Shown here in pieces: positions 7,204 through 10,843 of a stretch of 10,843 nt of DNA. Position 1 is the stretch's first letter. Each line of letters opens with the position of its first letter. Source of the stretch: Euperipatoides rowelli. Lineage: Eukaryota > Onychophora > Udeonychophora > Euonychophora > Peripatopsidae. Below the pieces are notes generated by a model, which was given only the letters and a program-made list of their open reading frames with translations, had not been told where the DNA came from and did not search any database. Where the stretch lies: NCBI GenBank assembly GCA_003024985.2, contig PXIH01S0019539.1; one strand, written 5' to 3'. The translations under genes and the position numbers were made by a program.

Positions 7204-7614
7204 CACCACAACGCTAAACAATGAATGTTTTAATTTTATATGTAAATTTTAGCTCATTGCACTCCCTCTCCATATAAACTTTAATTCTGCCAAATCTCAC
7301 ACTCCTCCCGCACAATATGCTTAAAAAGGGATCCAAAGTTTTCCCTTCACGTATTAATATATAGATATTATCCATTGACCCTCAGAAGCACTAAACAAGT
7401 GGAATAAAGGCCCACTCAACGTTTAAACCTGGAATCGGAATGTCTGGGTCCTAAGGAAAATAAGAAAAAATTCAAAGATTATAAAAAGAACCCTACAAGA
7501 CTTTTTTTTCTTACCAAGAAAATATTCTTCATTTAAAGAAGAAAAAAGACAAAGAGTTGTATTTGCATATTGAATAATTTAAATGTTATGAATTCACTAT
7601 TAAAAAAAAAAAAG

Positions 7615-7670
7615 ATTCATTTCTCTGTAAACCCACATTTTAAAACAAAACACAATTATTACTTTGGTGG
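7615..7670 (+). repeat. Dispersed repeat, copy 1
   Basis: The first 36 bases match 9096-9131 with two mismatches. Shared blocks are ATTCATTTC, CTGTAAAC and CACATTTTAAAACAAAA. Both copies end in GGTGG after an AT-rich variable stretch. Two same-orientation copies 1.5 kb apart suggest a fragment of an interspersed element. Confidence 0.65.
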
Positions 7671-8045
7671 GAAAAATGAATTCAGCTTTGATCAAAATAT
7701 TTGATAGGATATTAATAGAGTTTTTACAGAATTAAAATTGAAACTTGTGCTTTTTTATGAAGATTTGAATTTTGATGGTTTGACTAATATTTTCCAAGGT
7801 ATCTAGTGCTAGATAGGTTTATCATTTTTTAACAGTAAAGAAAAGATTTGATTAGCTATTTTTTAGTTTCTGATATTATTTTCTTAGCATAGATACATTT
7901 AAACATATTAATGCTAAAATCCTAATTTTTGCTTCAATTGACCAAGTAAATTTATAGATAATATGTGTTATGCAGCTCTCACTCTGTCTAGGAGAGACTT
8001 GTCATTAATATTGAACAATACATAGATAGTTTATATTCAGCAAGA

Positions 8046-8126
8046 ATGGAACTCTTGGTCCACTCTATTACACCAGAAGTAATAGAATTGTTTGATGAAA
8101 GTGTTCCTTTAATGATTTCTGATTAA
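8046..8126 (+). other. Short anonymous open frame with splice-like and poly(A)-like flanks
   Basis: A 26-codon frame begins with ATG and reads MELLVHSITPEVIELFDESV, then PLMISD and a stop. It follows a TATATTCAG acceptor-like site (ending 8040) and is followed by AATAAA at 8146. Its balanced amino-acid composition is unlike the surrounding AT-rich noise, so it could be a terminal exon or exon relic on the + strand. I do not recognise the family, and such a short match can easily be chance. Confidence 0.15.
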
Positions 8127-8594
8127 ACTAATTTTTAAATCATTTAATAAAAGGACTGTCAATTGCCATAACTGAAGTTTATAGATTAACCTTCATCATA
8201 CCAATGTCCAAGACTATACCAAGAGTAACAAGGTGTGGGGAAGGTGCACCCAAAAATATTTATTGAGTGTATTATACAATAAACCTTAAATTATACAACA
8301 ATAATGATCGATAATGATTTATTAAGTAAAGGTACTCATATTATCACTACAAAATAATATATTTATTTCAAATAAAAAACGACAAAAAAAAATCATTTGC
8401 ATTTATTGCATTTAAATATTTAAAAAGTATATACATTAGAGGCAAAATATTTCAACTTTTTCTTAAATTTACTGTAAATAATTAGAATTCGCTTCAAAAT
8501 TAATTGTTGTAACTGATAGTCAAATGCTTTTGAAAGTTATATATAAATGGTATCAGTTGGTTAACATTCATTCAAAGAATTTGCAATAAAGCAA

Positions 8595-8598
8595 TTAA
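8595..8598. repeat. TTAA target-site duplication, left
   Basis: TTAA immediately outside the left inverted repeat of the MITE, mirrored at 8828-8831. Confidence 0.8.
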
Positions 8599-8827
8599 CT
8601 CTTTCCACTCCACATTAAAATTGCATTGATTGCATTCTTTTAAATCCCCTAATGTTAATTTTAGTTTTTTTTTAGATCATTTGGTATAATTAAAAAAATA
8701 TATATTTTAGTCCCTTTGAACATAAATTTACTAAATTTTAAGCATTTTTGAAGCTAATAATGATTGTTGAACTGATGAATTCTAAAGAAAAAACGTCTTA
8801 ATATAACCGTCAGTGGAGTGGAAAGAG
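8599..8827. mobile_element. 229-bp TTAA-flanked MITE (piggyBac-like, non-autonomous)
   Basis: The element has perfect 15-bp terminal inverted repeats, CTCTTTCCACTCCAC at 8599-8613 and GTGGAGTGGAAAGAG at 8813-8827. It is bounded on both sides by TTAA (8595-8598 and 8828-8831), the usual target-site duplication of piggyBac-superfamily transposons. The interior is AT-rich with no open frame, so it must have been moved by an enzyme encoded elsewhere. Complete repeats and intact flanking TTAA suggest a fairly recent insertion into the intron. The termini do not match the possible piggyBac-like end at 177, so two families would be involved. Confidence 0.88.
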
Positions 8828-8831
8828 TTAA
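8828..8831. repeat. TTAA target-site duplication, right
   Basis: TTAA immediately outside the right inverted repeat of the MITE. TTAA is common in this AT-rich DNA, but exact placement at both ends is meaningful. Confidence 0.8.
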
Positions 8832-9095
8832 ATACAGAAAAGTTATTAATTATTGACCTGTCGGGACAAAAACATATATTGTGAATTAGAAATGTAAGAT
8901 TTGATGATATTGATCATATGGTTATAGTAGAGGCAATGTACAATTTATTTATGTATAACTTTTCTAAAAAAAAATATTTATTAATAAAGTATATTAAGTT
9001 TTACCTTTACTTTTTTAATAATCAAAATACAAACAGTATAACAAAAATGACCTCACAGATGTCAATATTATAATAAATTAACTATCAAAATAATT

Positions 9096-9148
9096 ATTCA
9101 TTTCCCTGTAAACTCACATTTTAAAACAAAAATACATTATTTCGGTGG
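9096..9148 (+). repeat. Dispersed repeat, copy 2
   Basis: This is the partner of 7615-7670, in the same orientation. Similarity fades downstream of GGTGG and is weak upstream, where an ACTAT(C/T)AAAA word is shared. Confidence 0.65.
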
Positions 9149-9245
9149 CAGTAATCAAATTTCCAAATTTAGATCAGGCTAAGAGGACCCATTTTTTTAG
9201 AAAACAAGAAGGAGCTCAAGGTCTCTTTAATGTTGTAATTTTTTT

Positions 9246-9263
9246 GGGGGGAGGGGAGGGAGG
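9246..9263 (+). repeat. G-rich tract
   Basis: G6-A-G4-A-G3-A-G2 follows a T run. It has three runs of at least three G and a final GG, so it is only a marginal candidate for a G-quadruplex. It lies on the non-template strand relative to + and would be C-rich in the host transcript. Confidence 0.5.
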
Positions 9264-9413
9264 TGATTCCACCATCACCACATATTTTATTGAATAACTA
9301 TTTAACGATTATTACATAATAACTTATTTTATAAATTACCATTTGCAAGACTTATTGAAACATAGTATGACAAAATTTTAAAATTAAATGGTTAACAAAA
9401 GGAAGATAATGAT

Positions 9414-9443
9414 TAGGGTCAGTGTTAGTAGGGTCAGTGTTAG
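9414..9443 (+). repeat. 15-bp perfect tandem duplication
   Basis: TAGGGTCAGTGTTAG is repeated exactly twice without spacer (9414-9428, 9429-9443). The identity indicates a recent slippage event in the intron. Confidence 0.9.
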
Positions 9444-9764
9444 AGTTCAATGTAAGAATATCTTTAATACATTGTTTGTTTTTTTCAAGCTTTTCGTCTT
9501 TATATTCTTTTACTAGTTAGTTATTCTATAAATTAACTATTCGACAGTTTAATTTTAACATATAAAGGAAAGAAAATAATATTTTTGCTTAATCTGAAGC
9601 ATGGATCACTGTGTGAGAACAAGAGTGGGAAATGGGATGATAAAATATATGTGGGGGTGGGAAGGAGAAGATTTGGTCAGGCCCACCAACATAATACGTT
9701 AGGAGTCATGCAACAACTAAAACGTAGTAGTGTGTGGAATTGATATTTTTTCTAGGAGATTTTA

Positions 9765-9915
9765 GTAGCCTATATTTTCTTTACAGTCCTAACCTTACGT
9801 AACCCTGAACCCTAGGATAATCTAGAGGTGAAATAATCTTTTGCTGAGCGCCGCCGATCTAGATAATTTCAACTTACTACCGTGGGAAGATAACGGAATC
9901 TGACTGAAGAGTTAT
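9765..9915. other. GC-richer island in AT-rich intron
   Basis: The stretch begins with GTAGCCTAT and contains CCTAACCTTACGTAACCCTG, then GCTGAGCGCCGCCGATCTAG and CCGTGGGAAGATAACGG. It is clearly richer in G+C and CpG than anything nearby. An imperfect inverted pair (GGTGAAATAATC versus GATAATTTCAAC) flanks the GC core at 9827-9872. No coding frame is evident. An inserted mobile-element fragment is the simplest explanation. Confidence 0.35.
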
Positions 9916-10157
9916 CCTAAAAGTAGGCAAACATTTCCCATTTAATAAATTACCAAATATTATATTTGATCGCGACTAGCATTATTAATTAGTTTATTGC
10001 AATCATGATTAAATTTAATTTAAATATTATATGTTTAAAGGTCTCTAAATATTTTTCTTGATGTCAATGTTTGGTTTTTGCATAATTAGACTATGCAGTA
10101 GGTCTGAAATAAAACCCATAAATTAAGGGGTGAAATTACCCTTTTAAAATTGGGAAT

Positions 10158-10169
10158 GGGGGGGGGGGG
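10158..10169 (+). repeat. G12 homopolymer
   Basis: Twelve G residues in a row, which is rare in a genome this AT-rich. It is intron sequence with no other apparent role. Confidence 0.85.
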
Positions 10170-10562
10170 AGAAGGTTATCACAAATGGTAATTAAATCAG
10201 ACTTTATTTAAAAAAAAAATAGATATTCATAAAACGTTATTTATTAGATTTAATTGTTTGTTTGTTTTTTAAGTTTTAAATGTGTCATTGCAGTGCACAG
10301 AGGATTACAAATATTATTTACTTCACTTCTTTTAACAAATATAATAAAATATTATTTTATATAGACAATCAATAAATTTATTAAAAATATATACAACACC
10401 ATAGAAGGCTATACAACTTGGATCAATATTTCAACTAAACAATTTAAAAAGGAATAATTTGAAGGGCTGAGAAATATGGTCTTCTTATGAAATGTTTGAT
10501 CAGTTTAAAGGGTATTTAATCTTAAAAATACTTACATTATATATTGTACTTTATAAACCTAC

Positions 10563-10642
10563 CTAAATAAGATGATAAGCAATACTGGGCTCATAACAAA
10601 ATATAATGTCTCGTTTGAAAGATAAAGAGTCCATGGCATACA
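10563..10642 (-). CDS. nrf-6-like: NRF-6-like acyltransferase, first visible internal exon
   Basis: This is an internal exon of a multipass membrane protein of the NRF-6 (nose resistant to fluoxetine) family, acyltransferase-3 superfamily. It reads CMPWTLYLSNETLYFVMSP and continues into a hydrophobic stretch (VLLIILF) that starts a membrane helix. The CMPWTxYLxNxxxxFxxSP pattern is the family's hallmark just before a conserved transmembrane segment. On the minus strand the exon follows a clean acceptor (TTTCAG, ending at 10643). It ends ...TTTAG with donor GTAGGT at 10562-10557. It opens on a codon boundary and closes in phase 2, so the split AG/A codon (Arg) is completed by the next exon at 6739. 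C. elegans NRF-6 acts in uptake or transport of lipids, yolk and drugs; the exact acyl substrate of most members is unknown. The signal peptide, NRF domain and first helices must lie in exons beyond 10843. Confidence 0.88.
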
Positions 10643-10843
10643 CTGAAAGAATGAAATATTCAGGAAAATGTATAAACTTTCAGATTAAACGGCATTAAGT
10701 ATCATGGTTAGACTGAATTCAACTAAATATTAGAAATAGATTACTAAATTTTTTTTAAAAAAAGTTAACTGTATTTTATTTATAATGCTATGAAATAAAA
10801 ATGAAATAATAAAGATAACAGTGTATATTATGTATATACTGTA

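Larger units (their letters stand above)
6740..10562 (-). other. 3.8-kb intron of the NRF-6-like gene
   Basis: This intron lies between the exons ending at 10563 and starting at 6739. It is bounded by GTAGGT (10562) and a TTTCAG acceptor (6740). It holds no long open frame that I trust. The content, listed as separate entries, is simple repeats near 6853-7011, a palindrome and short direct repeat at 7140-7203, a dispersed repeat pair (7615 and 9096), a TTAA-flanked MITE (8599-8827), G-runs and a 15-bp duplication. I see nothing specific in 7204-7614, 7671-8045, 8127-8594, 8832-9095, 9444-9764 and 10170-10562 beyond AT-rich sequence with A or T runs. Confidence 0.75.

Noticed and set aside
7018-7224. 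68-codon + strand frame
   Set aside because: It crosses a palindrome and a short direct repeat, and the peptide repeats NSFVKS/HSFVKS because of that DNA repeat. No gene evidence.
9246-10169. Two G-rich tracts as functional G-quadruplexes
   Set aside because: The first lacks a fourth full run of three G. The second is a plain homopolymer. Neither is near a mapped promoter or splice site.

Overview
The window is AT-rich animal (metazoan) nuclear DNA. It has spliced exons with GT-AG introns, decayed non-LTR retrotransposons, small inverted-repeat transposons and a degenerate minisatellite. There is no sign of bacterial operons, CRISPR, rRNA or tRNA genes. The only host gene I can support is on the minus strand: four consecutive internal exons (10642-10563, 6739-6632, 6536-6401, 3924-3735). 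They join in frame to about 171 codons and match the middle of an NRF-6-like ('nose resistant to fluoxetine') membrane acyltransferase of the acyltransferase-3 superfamily. This family is strongly expanded in nematodes and arthropods. Long repeat-filled introns and the recurring word GTAGGCTA / TAGCCTAC suggest an arthropod, possibly a hemipteran insect, but that is inference only.

Layout, reading + coordinates. 1-177: possible end of a piggyBac-like element abutting a TTAA. 178-855: no gene. 856-1500: AT-rich minisatellite of a roughly 15-bp unit (core TGAAATAAACATA), flanked by a nearly identical 16-mer on each side. 1689-1728: perfect 18-bp-arm hairpin. 2066-2170: C-terminal tail of a LINE ORF2 (+). 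2932-3597: decayed LINE reverse transcriptase (-). 3735-3924: fourth visible exon. 3925-6400: 2.5-kb intron with a tRNA/SINE-like patch, a LINE C-terminal tail with a likely 3' UTR (+), and a 350-bp foldback repeat. 6401-6536 and 6632-6739: third and second visible exons, separated by a 95-bp intron. 6740-10562: 3.8-kb intron with simple repeats, a 21-bp palindrome, a pair of short dispersed repeats, and a well-defined 229-bp TTAA-flanked MITE at 8599-8827. 10563-10642: first visible exon.

The amino-terminal part of the protein (signal peptide, NRF domain, first membrane helices) should lie beyond the right edge. The last exon(s) were not found between 1 and 3734 and probably lie beyond the left edge. 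Apart from this gene the window is a record of transposon decay inside and beside large introns. I found no convincing new multi-gene system. The observations most worth checking are the TTAA MITE, the long foldback hairpin close to a splice donor, and the perfect hairpin beside the minisatellite.
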